From the NCBI RefSeq assembly GCF_003353175.1, contig NZ_QHKS01000010.1, forward strand, positions 62,001 through 126,000: 64,000 bases of DNA, given 5' to 3'. Within the stretch, counting starts at the first letter, position 1; each line of letters begins with the position of its first letter. A program made the position numbers and the translations under genes. Positions 18,481 to 27,142 of the stretch are shown piece after piece. This DNA is from Paraburkholderia lacunae. GTDB taxonomy: Bacteria; Pseudomonadota; Gammaproteobacteria; Burkholderiales; Burkholderiaceae. Under the pieces are notes generated by a model that was not told where the DNA came from, searched no databases, and was given only the letters and a program-made list of their open reading frames with translations.

Positions 18481-19186
18481 GGTGCGAAAACAGGACAGGG
18501 GTTGGTTGAAGTGGGATGGACAGAGGCTCTGCGCGTGCTGGACCTCGTCGCTTCGTAATGTCGACGGTCAGACCGTCTCGTTCTGGCCTGAGCGCCAGTC
18601 TTAAAACCGCTGGAGAAGCATCCTGTGCTGCCGCCAGCGGGCGGACCATAAAGAAAAGCGTCTCCGAGGCCTGCGCGGCCAGATGCAGCCGACGCAGCGA
18701 AGAGGTCTGGACGTATTGCGCCCAGAACAGCAGTGCACCGCAACTGCCGGCGCGCAGAATCTGCTCTGCTGCCCACAGTGCGTCCGCTGCCTTCAAGGCC
18801 CGAATCTGCATCAGTTGCTCTGGCGACAACCCGATATATTCGAGGCCAAGCCCGTTGGGTATGTGCGGCGGCTGCACCATCGCGACCGGCCGCTTGCCCA
18901 GTTCGCTCAGCGCCGGACGAAGCAGCCGCATTTCACCCACGCCGGCCTGCTGGACCAGTAAGTCGACAAGCGCGCCGACGGGCCAGCCACCGCCGGGCAG
19001 TTCTGCGGACAACGCCGGATACCCAGTCTCCACGACTCGTCCCCGTCCCCGCGCGAGTTGCGACGCCCGCCAGAGAGTTATTCCCCCCGCCTCCGAATAC
19101 ATACTTGAGTCGAGGGCAGCATCGATGGAGCGCGCCCGTTCATCGGGGGCACGTATCTGCTGAGCGGGCGCGTCAGTGCGATTCAC
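18410..19186 (-). CDS. imuA: ImuA, RecA-like SOS mutagenesis protein
   Basis: The 258-residue protein belongs to the ImuA (SulA/RecA-related) family, the first gene of the translesion cassette. Characteristic parts include LSAELPGGGWPVGALVDLLV and a RecA-like core from residue 50 to 200. It has no strict Walker A motif, as is usual for ImuA. Its start is a GTG at 19186, with GGAG about eight bases upstream on the minus strand. The LexA box ends 19 bases upstream of that start. It is known to be needed for DnaE2-dependent mutagenesis and to interact with ImuB and RecA in other species. Confidence 0.9.
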   Translation of the reverse strand: MNRTDAPAQQIRAPDERARSIDAALDSSMYSEAGGITLWRASQLARGRGRVVETGYPALSAELPGGGWPVGALVDLLVQQAGVGEMRLLRPALSELGKRPVAMVQPPHIPNGLGLEYIGLSPEQLMQIRALKAADALWAAEQILRAGSCGALLFWAQYVQTSSLRRLHLAAQASETLFFMVRPLAAAQDASPAVLRLALRPERDGLTVDITKRRGPARAEPLSIPLQPTPVLFSHHARISRRSPAPVAARGLPTKVAA

Positions 19187-19204
19187 GATCCAGCTCCAAA
19201 AGTA

Positions 19205-19220
19205 CTGTATAAATATACAG
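19205..19220 (-). promoter_or_regulatory. LexA (SOS) box of imuA-imuB-dnaE2
   Basis: CTGTATAAATATACAG is a perfect match to the CTGT-N8-ACAG LexA consensus of beta- and gammaproteobacteria. It lies 19 bases upstream of the imuA start. Damage-induced LexA cleavage should therefore switch on the cassette. Confidence 0.93.
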
Positions 19221-19369
19221 TAATTCTAGCGCAATATCTCAAGATTGCGGGTGGACCCCCGAGATCCGGTCGGCATGCGGTGGGGGCAGCGGTCGGGCGC
19301 CAGTGCGTCAAGCGGGTGCCGGTTTCTTTGAATCACGGGCTGGTAATAGAAGCTGGGCAGGCAACGGTC

Positions 19370-19517
19370 GGCCGAGGGTGTGTCAAAACATAAAAGTTGA
19401 AGGTTTTGAGGGCTCACCTTACCCGTCCCGACGCGCCACCAAGCCGCTGTAGGCCCTTCTCGAAAGCCGACTTTTTGAACGAGAGGCACGAGCCTGAGTT
19501 TTGACACACCCTCGGCC
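19370..19517. mobile_element. MITE-like element with perfect terminal inverted repeats
   Basis: The 148-bp segment is bounded by GGCCGAGGGTGTGTCAAAAC (19370-19389) and its exact reverse complement (19498-19517). A simple reading is a 16-bp terminal repeat, GAGGGTGTGTCAAAAC, flanked by a 4-bp target duplication GGCC, which is itself a palindrome. The inside has no gene. The ends resemble those of insertion sequences starting with GAGGGTGTGTCAAAA, so this may be a non-autonomous derivative or deletion remnant of a full IS elsewhere in the genome. Confidence 0.7.
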
Positions 19518-19568
19518 ACAAGCGGCCGCTCACGTTCGTGTAACGGTTGACCGTTGATTGGGGCAAAC

Positions 19569-19605
19569 CGGCCATTCGAATTTTGCATCCTGATTCGAAT
19601 GGCCG
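19569..19605. repeat. Perfect 12-bp inverted repeat
   Basis: CGGCCATTCGAA and TTCGAATGGCCG flank a 13-base spacer. There is no T run on either side, so it is not a standard terminator. It lies between the MITE and the 3' end of the LysR gene and may be a dispersed palindromic element or a protein-binding site. Confidence 0.6.
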
Positions 19606-19725
19606 TCGGTACAGTCGGCGGTCGTCTCGTTGTTTCCACTGTCTAATGGTCGCGCGATGCTGACCTTCGTGCGGAATTTATCGGCCCGACGCAGACTCTC
19701 GGTCGCCGAAAAAATGTGCGAACTA

Positions 19726-20667
19726 CTACACGTCTGTCGCGGGCACGGTTGCTGGCATTCCAATCGTCCCGGAGCTGGAATACGCCAGTACGTAATTCAC
19801 CAGAGCCTTCAGCTTGGCAGGCTGCTGCCGCCTGCTCGGATAGTACAGGTAGAATCCGGGAAAAGTCGGTGAGAAGCTGCTCAAGACGCGTTTCAACTTC
19901 CGGGCCCGGATGTGAGGAAGCGCGAGCTGCTCGAACGTGTAGGCCAGTGCAATCCCATCCAGCGCAGCCTCAACCGAGAACAACGAGTCGCTGATCGTGA
20001 GATTGCCGCCTATCTCGTACTCGACGATACGGCCGTCGACCTCGAGCTCCCACTTGTGAATGGCCCCGCTGCCTGAAAACCTGAATCGCACGCAGTTGTG
20101 ATGTATCAGATCGGAGGGGTGCCGTGGCACGGGATGCTGCTTGAAGTAGCCGGGTGATCCAACGATGGATACGGCAACCGGGCCACCGAGAGGCACAGCG
20201 ATCATGTCCTTCTGGACACTCTCTCCCATTCGAATGCCGACGTCGAACCCTCTTTCGACGATGTCCACGTAGCCCTCGTCATTCGTCAGTTCCACGTGGA
20301 CGTCCGGATAGGCCTTCAGGAACCCGGCCAGCAGCGGCTGGAGGACCATGGCGATCGAGATTCGCGCTGCGTTGATGCGCAGGACGCCCGATGGCCGGCC
20401 CTGAAGCTCATGAAGTTGCTCTCCGGCTTCCAGCACGTCGCTCAACGCCGGCCCAATCCGGGACAGGTATGCCTGCCCGGCTTCAGTGAGGCTGACGCTG
20501 CGCGTGTTCCGGTTGAGAAGCCTGACGCCGAGCCGGGCCTCCAGATGGCGGATCGCCTGGCTGAGCGCAGAAGGCGAGACCTCGAGCGCTGCCGCGGCGG
20601 CAGAGAACCCGCGGTGCTCTGCGACCTTCCAGAATGCGAGCAGTCCATCAAGCTGGTTGAGTCTCAT
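19726..20667 (-). CDS. LysR-family transcriptional regulator
   Basis: The 313-residue protein has a LysR N-terminal helix-turn-helix (GFSAAAAALEVSPSALSQAI, residues 20-39) and a periplasmic-binding-protein-like effector domain. It belongs to the common subgroup starting with an LxGLLAF pattern found next to short-chain dehydrogenases. It is divergent from the SDR gene at 20770, and a strong LysR box lies directly in front of its start. It probably controls that SDR and perhaps the molybdenum hydroxylase genes beyond. The effector is unknown. Confidence 0.9.
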   Translation of the reverse strand: MRLNQLDGLLAFWKVAEHRGFSAAAAALEVSPSALSQAIRHLEARLGVRLLNRNTRSVSLTEAGQAYLSRIGPALSDVLEAGEQLHELQGRPSGVLRINAARISIAMVLQPLLAGFLKAYPDVHVELTNDEGYVDIVERGFDVGIRMGESVQKDMIAVPLGGPVAVSIVGSPGYFKQHPVPRHPSDLIHHNCVRFRFSGSGAIHKWELEVDGRIVEYEIGGNLTISDSLFSVEAALDGIALAYTFEQLALPHIRARKLKRVLSSFSPTFPGFYLYYPSRRQQPAKLKALVNYVLAYSSSGTIGMPATVPATDV

Positions 20668-20668
20668 A

Positions 20669-20689
20669 CTTTGAAGAATATCTTCAAAG
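20669..20689. promoter_or_regulatory. LysR-type operator between lysR and SDR genes
   Basis: Two 9-bp arms, CTTTGAAGA and TCTTCAAAG, are perfectly complementary around a 3-base centre. The core TTGAAGAATATCTTCAA contains the T-N11-A pattern of LysR sites. It abuts the lysR start at 20667, so it should mediate autoregulation and activation of the divergent SDR gene. Confidence 0.72.
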
Positions 20690-20769
20690 CGTGTTCAGCA
20701 CCAGGGTGTTTTTCTTCTCAGTCAATCTGCCTAGAGTGAAGGGCATTGACCAGGACTGGGAGTTTGAGC

Positions 20770-21609
20770 ATGAGCAAAGTGTGGTTTATCACGGGTGCTG
20801 GCAGCGGTATCGGCGCTGGTACAGCGAGGGCCGCATTGAAGGCGGGTGATCGGGTCGTTGCCACAGGCAGGAACCTGGACAAAGTGGGCAATGCCCTGCG
20901 CGACCTGGCCGGCGAGAACCTGGAGATTCTCCGGCTCGACGTCTCCGATGAGGCGCAGGCAACGACCGTGGTCGAAGAGGCGCAAAAGAAGTTCGGCCGT
21001 ATCGATGTAGTGGTGAACAGTGCTGGATATAGCCTCTTAGGCAACTACGAGGAGCTGGGAACGCAAGACATTCAACACCTGTTCGCGACAAACTTCTGGG
21101 GCGTGAGCAACGTGATGCGGGCAGCGCTGCCGGTCATGCGCAAGCAGCGCTCCGGGAACATCATCAACGTCAGTTCCGTGGCAGGCGCTGTCGGCCTGAT
21201 GCACTGCGGCGCCTACAGCGCGAGCAAGTTCGCCGTGGAGGGCCTTTCGCTTGCTGTGGCTGAGGAGGTCGGAAAGTTCGGCATCAAGATCACGGTGGTC
21301 GAGCCAGGATTCTTCCGCACGGATCTGCTCGACGCAGCTAACGCCAAATGGCCGGACAAGCGCATCGACGATTACGCAGCCGCCGAGGTGAGCGCCGAGG
21401 CGATGTGGTCTCCCTACGCCGGCAAGCAACCAGGCGATCCGGACAAGCTCGGGCAGGTCCTGGTAAAGCTTGTGGGCATGGATACTCCGCCCAGAGTGTT
21501 CGTGGCCGGAAGCGATGCACTTGCGGCGGTCGGGCCGGCTGTGGAGGCTCGATTGAAGGCAGTGCACGCCTTCGAGGCGCTTTCGAAGTCGACGGACGGC
21601 AGCTTCTGA
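20770..21609 (+). CDS. Short-chain dehydrogenase/reductase (classical)
   Basis: The 279-residue enzyme has the cofactor motif TGAGSGIG (residues 8-15) and the catalytic YSASK near residue 155, with the upstream Ser in VSSVAG, so it should be an active NAD(P)-dependent oxidoreductase. I chose the ATG at 20770, preceded by GGGAG; the frame opens earlier at 20746 without a clear ribosome site. It is divergent from its LysR regulator and 56 bases upstream of the [2Fe-2S] subunit gene, so the three enzymes may be coexpressed. The substrate cannot be told from sequence. Confidence 0.88.
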   Translation: MSKVWFITGAGSGIGAGTARAALKAGDRVVATGRNLDKVGNALRDLAGENLEILRLDVSDEAQATTVVEEAQKKFGRIDVVVNSAGYSLLGNYEELGTQDIQHLFATNFWGVSNVMRAALPVMRKQRSGNIINVSSVAGAVGLMHCGAYSASKFAVEGLSLAVAEEVGKFGIKITVVEPGFFRTDLLDAANAKWPDKRIDDYAAAEVSAEAMWSPYAGKQPGDPDKLGQVLVKLVGMDTPPRVFVAGSDALAAVGPAVEARLKAVHAFEALSKSTDGSF

Positions 21610-21665
21610 TTGCGAGGCGAGTTGCCCTTGCCACGACACATCTAACTGCGAAGGACTGACCCATC

Positions 21666-22139
21666 ATGAGTACGCTCCACGTCAACGGGCGCGAGCACAC
21701 GGTCGACGTCGCCCCGGACACTCCCATTCTCTGGGCCTTGCGCGACACGCTGGGCCTGACGGGCACGAAGTTCGGCTGCGGCGCCGCGCTGTGCGGCGCC
21801 TGCACCGTGCATCTGGACGGGCAGGCCATCCGCTCCTGCATTACGCCGATCTCGGTGGCCCAGGGCAAGCAGGTCACCACCATCGAAGCCACCACCGACG
21901 GCAGCGACAAAGTCGGCGCCATCGTGCACGCAGCCTGGGTCAAGCACGACGTCGCCCAGTGTGGCTACTGCCAAAGCGGCCAGATCATGAGCGCCGCGGC
22001 GTTCCTGCAATCGTTGCCCCGCGGCAAGCAGCCTACCGTCGTCGAGATCGACGCGGCCATGGCCGGCAACATCTGTCGCTGCGGCACCTATGCCCGCATC
22101 CGCGCCGCGGTGGCCGACGCCGCCAGGGCCCTAGCCTGA
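21666..22139 (+). CDS. [2Fe-2S] small subunit of a molybdenum hydroxylase
   Basis: The 157-residue protein has the two cluster motifs of xanthine-oxidase-family small subunits: a plant-ferredoxin type set in [11 protein letters not shown] and a second set in QCGYCQSGQ with CRCGTY. It is of the isoquinoline 1-oxidoreductase alpha-subunit (IorA-like) type. It shuttles electrons from the molybdenum centre of the next gene product. Ten bases separate the two genes, indicating one operon. The partner's export signal suggests the complex may be carried to the periplasm together with this signal-less subunit. Confidence 0.9.
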   Translation: MSTLHVNGREHTVDVAPDTPILWALRDTLGLTGTKFGCGAALCGACTVHLDGQAIRSCITPISVAQGKQVTTIEATTDGSDKVGAIVHAAWVKHDVAQCGYCQSGQIMSAAAFLQSLPRGKQPTVVEIDAAMAGNICRCGTYARIRAAVADAARALA

Positions 22140-22149
22140 AGGAGCCACC

Positions 22150-24396
22150 ATGTTGCCTGAATTCGACTACAGCGAAATGCCACGCGCCCTGCAGCACCTG
22201 CTGACCAGGGGCCGGGCCGGGGAAGCCGTCACGCTGCCGCGCCGCAGCTTCCTGAAGCTGGCGGGTGTCGGCGGACTGGCGCTTGGCGTGTTTCCCTACC
22301 TCGCCATCGGCCAGACCAATGGCAGCGGCGAGGCGGCCAGCGCCCTGAAGCCGACGCAACAGCCGTCGGCCTTCGTACAGATCTCCCCGAATGGCGAAGT
22401 CACGGTGACCATCAACCGGCTGGAGTTCGGGCAAGGCGTGCAGACTGCGTTGCCGATGATTCTTGCCGAAGAACTCGACGCGGACTGGAATCTGGTGCGC
22501 AGCCGGCAGGGCTCGAACGATGCTGCCTACGTCGACCCGCTTTTCGGGATTCACCTCACCGGCGGTTCCCAGTCGGTCAAGAACAGCTTCACCCAATACC
22601 GCGAGCTCGGCGCGCGCGTCCGGGCGATGTTGCTGTCCACGGCGGCAGCACGTTGGAAAGTGGACGTGGCCACGCTGCGCACGCGGGCCGGGACCGTGCT
22701 GGGCGCCGGTGGCCGTAAGCTGAGCTACGGCGAACTGGCAGAAGCCGCCATGGCGCTACCCGTGCCCGAGAAGGTCACGCTGAAGAACCCCAAGGACTTC
22801 CGCATCATTGGCCGCCCCACCACGCGCCTCGATGCGCAGGCCAAGAGCAGTGGACGTCAGGACTTCGGCATCGATACGCACCTGCCCGGTCAGCTCACCG
22901 CCGTGGTGGCACATCCACCGGTGTTCGGCGCGCGACTGACCACGGTGGACGACAGCGCCGCGCGTGCCATCAAGGGAGTAAAGGCCGTGCTGCGTGTGCC
23001 GCTGGACCGCGGTGGCGAAGGCGTGGCCGTGGTCGCCGACGGCTACTGGCCGGCCAGGCAGGGACGCGCCGCTCTGAAGCTGCAGTGGGACACGGCTTCC
23101 GTGGAGAAAGTGGACAGCGAACAGTTGCTGGCCCAGTACCGCGAGCTGGCCATTCGCCCTGGTCCGCGCCAGTTCGACGCCGATATGACGCCGCTGGCCG
23201 CTGCCCCTCATCAGTTGGAAACCGAGTTCGTGTTCCCGTACTTGGCCCATGCGCCGATGGAACCGCTGAACTGCACTGTCCAGCTCTTTGACGGGCGCGC
23301 CGAGCTATGGGTGGGCACCCAGTGCGCCGGTCTGGATGGTGTCGCGGCCGCGCGTGTGCTGGATCTCAAGCCCGAGCAGGTGAAGGTGCACGTGCAGATG
23401 GCGGGCGGTGGATTCGGCCGGCGCTTCGCGGGCACGAGCGATTATGTGGTCGAAGCCTGCGAGGTGGCCAAGGCCGTCCGTTCCGCCGGCCTGAACGCGC
23501 CGGTGCGCACGCTCTGGAGCCGCGAGGACGACATCAAGGGCGGCTACTACCGCCCCCTGCACCTGCACCGCGCACGCATCGGCTTCGACGCGCGCGGCAA
23601 GGTGCTAGCCTGGGACCACGTCATCGTCGGCCAGTCCATCACGTCGGGCACGGTATTCGAGCAATTCCAGGTGAAGAACGGCATCGACGCCACCGCCACG
23701 GAGGGCATGCGCGGTCCTTACCCGCTGCCGATGCGCCTGACCGTGCACCACCCCACGCCCAACGTGCCAGTGCTGTGGTGGCGCAGCGTGGGTTCCACCC
23801 ACACTGCCTTCGTGATGGAGACATTGCTTGACGATATCGCACGCGCCACGAAGCAGGATCCGGTGACTTACCGCATGCGCCTGTTCGGCGACAAGCATCC
23901 GCGCCACCGCGCTGCGCTGCAACTGGCGGTGGACAGGAGCGGCTACGGCAGGAAGCAGTTGCCGACCGGCCGTGCTTGGGGCGTGGCTGTGCATGAGTCC
24001 TTCGACTCGGTGGTCGCCTACGTGGTGGTGGCCTCGATGCGGGAGTCGCGTCCCGTGCTGCATAGTGTCACCGCCGGGGTGCATTGCAACCTGGCCGTGA
24101 ACCCCCGAAGTGTGGAAGCCCAGGTGCAGGGAGCAGCGGTCATGGGCTTGTCGATGTGCCTGCCAGGTTCGGCCATCACACTGAAGGACGGCGAGGTGGA
24201 GCAAAGCAACTTCGGCGACTTCACCGTGGCTCGCATCACCGACATACCGGCGTTCGATGTCCACATCGTGCCGAGCGCCGATGCACCCACCGGCATGGGC
24301 GAACCCGGCCTGCCGCCGCTGGCGCCCGCGTTTGCCAACGCCATTGCGAGCCTCACCGGCAAGCCGCAGCGCCAGTTGCCGTTCAACCTGGCCTGA
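22150..24396 (+). CDS. Molybdenum hydroxylase large subunit, isoquinoline-oxidoreductase-like
   Basis: The 748-residue product belongs to the xanthine dehydrogenase family, two-subunit IorB-like branch. A twin-arginine motif PRRSFLKLAGVGG occurs at about residues 27-39, so it is probably exported folded. Molybdopterin-binding parts include GGGFGRRF near residue 420 and GEPGLPPLAPAFANA near the end, with the glutamate of GEPG in the position of the catalytic base. Known relatives oxidise N-heterocycles or aldehydes; the substrate here is unknown. An active enzyme needs the cytosine-dinucleotide form of the molybdenum cofactor, and no dedicated maturation genes are adjacent. Confidence 0.88.
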   Translation: MLPEFDYSEMPRALQHLLTRGRAGEAVTLPRRSFLKLAGVGGLALGVFPYLAIGQTNGSGEAASALKPTQQPSAFVQISPNGEVTVTINRLEFGQGVQTALPMILAEELDADWNLVRSRQGSNDAAYVDPLFGIHLTGGSQSVKNSFTQYRELGARVRAMLLSTAAARWKVDVATLRTRAGTVLGAGGRKLSYGELAEAAMALPVPEKVTLKNPKDFRIIGRPTTRLDAQAKSSGRQDFGIDTHLPGQLTAVVAHPPVFGARLTTVDDSAARAIKGVKAVLRVPLDRGGEGVAVVADGYWPARQGRAALKLQWDTASVEKVDSEQLLAQYRELAIRPGPRQFDADMTPLAAAPHQLETEFVFPYLAHAPMEPLNCTVQLFDGRAELWVGTQCAGLDGVAAARVLDLKPEQVKVHVQMAGGGFGRRFAGTSDYVVEACEVAKAVRSAGLNAPVRTLWSREDDIKGGYYRPLHLHRARIGFDARGKVLAWDHVIVGQSITSGTVFEQFQVKNGIDATATEGMRGPYPLPMRLTVHHPTPNVPVLWWRSVGSTHTAFVMETLLDDIARATKQDPVTYRMRLFGDKHPRHRAALQLAVDRSGYGRKQLPTGRAWGVAVHESFDSVVAYVVVASMRESRPVLHSVTAGVHCNLAVNPRSVEAQVQGAAVMGLSMCLPGSAITLKDGEVEQSNFGDFTVARITDIPAFDVHIVPSADAPTGMGEPGLPPLAPAFANAIASLTGKPQRQLPFNLA

Positions 24397-24563
24397 CCCG
24401 ACACAGTCAGCGGCGGATATCCGCTCAGATGGAAGCATGATTCACGATATGTATCTGATGCGGGTTAAACGCCTGCCGAGCCACTATCCCTGGCGAACAG
24501 CCCTTTTTACGAACAATCGGCACCAGAGGTCGGGCGCCCGCGTCGCCAATTCGGAGAGACGAT

Positions 24564-25469
24564 ATGAAGGACCGCGTAAATGCATCAGCCAGTACCCGCT
24601 ACCGCTCGGTGTTCCGGCCGGGCCTGTTTGATGGAAAAGCTGTGATGGTAACTGGTGCCGGAAGTGGTCTTGGTCGCTGCACGGCACATGAGCTTGCCTC
24701 GCTGGGCGCGACGCTGATCATGGTCGGACGGAATCCGGACAAACTGACTGCGGTTCGTGACGAGCTTAACGCGGACTATCCGGAAAGTGCGGACCGAATC
24801 GGCTTATATGCTTGCGATATTCGCGAAGAAGCCAGTGTGAAACAGACGGTTGCTGCGGCTCTCGCCGACTTCGGTCGCATCGATGGCCTGTTTAACTGCG
24901 CCGGCGGACAATTCCCGGCAAAACTGGAAAAAATCTCCCTGAATGGCTGGGACGCTGTAGTGCGCAACAACTTGCACGGGACATTCCTGATGTCGCGCGA
25001 GTGCTTTACCCAATGGATGGCAGGTCACGGTGGCGCGATCGTGAATATGCTCGCGGATATTTGGGGGGGCATGCCCGGGATGGGTCATTCGGGCGCCGCA
25101 CGGGCGGGTGTTTGGAATTTGACCGAGACGGCAGCCTGTGAATGGGGGCATGCCGGCGTTCGGGTGAACGCGGTGGCGCCGGGGTGGATCGCCTCCGCAG
25201 GCATGGACAGCTATAACGAAGAATATCAGGCATTGCTTCGCCAACTGAAGCATAAAGTGCCGCTTCAACGTTTTGGTACCGAATCTGAGCTTGCGAGCGC
25301 TGCGGTTTTCCTGCTCTCGGAGGCCTCGGCCTTCATTAACGGTACAGTGATCCGCGTGGACGGCGGCGTTCCGAACGCCCGACATTCCTGGCCGCTCGCC
25401 AACGCTGAGCGAATCACCGAATATAACGGGTTCTCTCGCTACGACCCGCCTATAGGGCTCCAGGACTAA
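24564..25469 (+). CDS. SDR-family enoyl-CoA reductase-like protein without the YxxxK motif
   Basis: The 301-residue protein has the SDR cofactor motif TGAGSGLG (residues 31-38) and NCAGG, but the usual catalytic tyrosine-lysine pair is replaced by HSGAARAGVWNLT. This pattern is typical of the trans-2-enoyl-CoA and 2,4-dienoyl-CoA reductase branch, although a lysine often seen after NLT is a glutamate here. Acting on an acyl-CoA fits the acyl-CoA synthetase gene 32 bases downstream. The C-terminus after the Rossmann fold (VDGGVPNARHSWPL) carries about 30 extra residues. Confidence 0.8.
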   Translation: MKDRVNASASTRYRSVFRPGLFDGKAVMVTGAGSGLGRCTAHELASLGATLIMVGRNPDKLTAVRDELNADYPESADRIGLYACDIREEASVKQTVAAALADFGRIDGLFNCAGGQFPAKLEKISLNGWDAVVRNNLHGTFLMSRECFTQWMAGHGGAIVNMLADIWGGMPGMGHSGAARAGVWNLTETAACEWGHAGVRVNAVAPGWIASAGMDSYNEEYQALLRQLKHKVPLQRFGTESELASAAVFLLSEASAFINGTVIRVDGGVPNARHSWPLANAERITEYNGFSRYDPPIGLQD

Positions 25470-25501
25470 GCACAGAGGTACTTTGATAGTTGGGGGCGGA
25501 G

Positions 25502-27142
25502 ATGAAGCTAGAAGGACAGACGTACGAGAGTATTACAGCGGACTTTGCGTGGAATATCCCTGCAAACTACAACATCGGTGTGGACGCCTGCGACAAGTGG
25601 GCCGACGGTAGCGGGCGCCTTGCCCTCATTTATGAGGACCATGATGGGAAGGCGACGAAGTATTCGTTCGATCAGTTGAAGTCGCTGTCGGACCGTTTTG
25701 CAAATTCGCTTCTGCGTCATGGTGCGCGCCGTGGTGACAGGGTCGCGATTTTCCTTCCTCAGTCTGCTGAAACGGCGATAGCGCATCTGGCTGTGTACAA
25801 AGCGGGCATGATTGCGGTTCCACTCTTTGCCTTGTTCGGCGTCGATGCTATTGAGCACCGCTTGGGCGACAGCGGCACCGTCGCACTAGTTACCGATCTT
25901 TCAGGCATCGAGAAATTACGGGAAATCCGACAGTCGCTGCCAGAACTGCAAAGCATTTACAACGTCGACGGTGGAGAGGCGGGAACTCAAGCGGGGAATT
26001 ATTCGTTCTGGGGCGAGTTGGAAGCTTCGTCCGGTGATTTCACGCCCGCCCAAACGACGGCCGATGACCCCGCCGTCATTATTTATACGTCTGGAACTAC
26101 CGGAAAATCTAAAGGGGCGCTTCATGCGCATCGGGTCCTGCTGGGACATCTTCCGGGCGTCGAGCTTTCACAGCAAGGATTTCCGACCGACGCAACCTTG
26201 ATGTGGACCCCTGCTGATTGGGCCTGGATTGGGGGGCTCTTTGATGTCCTGCTGCCGGCGTGGCATCACGGCGTCCCGGTGCTCGCGAGGCGATTTGCGA
26301 AATTTGATGGGGAGGCGGCATTCGATCTGATGGAGCGTCACGGTGTATCGCATACATTTCTTCCGCCGACAGCTTTGAAGATGATGCGGGCTGTGGAGCG
26401 GCCGGAACGCTGGTCGTTGTCGCTTAAATCCGTTGCAAGTGGAGGTGAGACTTTAGGCGAGGAACTGATCGAGTGGGGCAGGAACACGCTGGGCGTGACA
26501 ATCAACGAGTTCTACGGTCAGACCGAGTGCAACGTCGTTCTCTCATCTTGCGCTGCCCTCTACGAGCCACGCATTGGTGCAATCGGTCGGTGCGTGCCGG
26601 GGCATCGCGTTAAGATCGTTGATGATGCGGGACAGGAGCAGCCACCCGGGACGATCGGGAATATCGGCGTCGAGAGCCCTGACCCTGTCATGTTCTTGGG
26701 CTACTGGCGACTTGACGCGGCGACCCGCGAGAAGTATCGGGGCCGCTATCTCGTCACGGGAGATCTGGCGACCTGCGATCAGGATGGTTTCTTTCGTTTC
26801 GTCGGCCGTGACGATGACGTTATAACGAGCGCAGGATACCGCATCGGGCCCGGGGCAATTGAGGACTCTTTATTGCGCCACCCTGCTGTCTATATGGCTG
26901 CGGTTATAGGGGCGCCCGATAGTGCGCGCACGGAGATCGTGATGGCGTTTATCGTCCTCAACCCGGGGTTTGTCGGTGATGAAAATCTGGCGCGTGATAT
27001 CCAGCAACATGTGAAAACCCGGCTTGCTGCTCACGAGTATCCTCGCGAAATTCGCTTCGTTGAAATCTTGCCAATGACCGCCACCGGTAAGGTAATGCGG
27101 AAGGAGTTGCGTCTGCAAGTTATCAGCGAAAATGGGACTTAG
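25502..27142 (+). CDS. AMP-forming acyl-CoA synthetase
   Basis: The 546-residue enzyme is an adenylate-forming ligase. The P-loop-like core IIYTSGTTGKSKG lies near residues 200-212, the adenine motif NEFYGQTECN near 335, and the hinge and C-terminal lysine are in ATGKVMRKEL near the end. It should activate a carboxylic acid as acyl-AMP and then acyl-CoA. It resembles acetyl/medium-chain acyl-CoA synthetases (acyl chain not determinable). A TTG four codons earlier is possible, but the ATG at 25502 has a G-rich ribosome site. Together with the preceding reductase it suggests oxidation or reduction of a CoA-linked side chain. Confidence 0.88.
   Translation: MKLEGQTYESITADFAWNIPANYNIGVDACDKWADGSGRLALIYEDHDGKATKYSFDQLKSLSDRFANSLLRHGARRGDRVAIFLPQSAETAIAHLAVYKAGMIAVPLFALFGVDAIEHRLGDSGTVALVTDLSGIEKLREIRQSLPELQSIYNVDGGEAGTQAGNYSFWGELEASSGDFTPAQTTADDPAVIIYTSGTTGKSKGALHAHRVLLGHLPGVELSQQGFPTDATLMWTPADWAWIGGLFDVLLPAWHHGVPVLARRFAKFDGEAAFDLMERHGVSHTFLPPTALKMMRAVERPERWSLSLKSVASGGETLGEELIEWGRNTLGVTINEFYGQTECNVVLSSCAALYEPRIGAIGRCVPGHRVKIVDDAGQEQPPGTIGNIGVESPDPVMFLGYWRLDAATREKYRGRYLVTGDLATCDQDGFFRFVGRDDDVITSAGYRIGPGAIEDSLLRHPAVYMAAVIGAPDSARTEIVMAFIVLNPGFVGDENLARDIQQHVKTRLAAHEYPREIRFVEILPMTATGKVMRKELRLQVISENGT

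Larger units (their letters stand above)
19221..19725. other. Non-coding stretch between imuA and the LysR gene
   Basis: I see no convincing gene. A 137-codon frame on the minus strand (19226-19639) runs across the MITE-like element and an inverted repeat and has no recognisable product or ribosome site. The region holds the two repeat structures listed separately, and looks like an insertion-prone junction between the imu cassette and the catabolic block. Confidence 0.6.

Noticed and set aside
19226..19639. A 137-codon minus-strand frame between imuA and lysR
   Set aside because: It spans the MITE-like element and has no start signal or known product.
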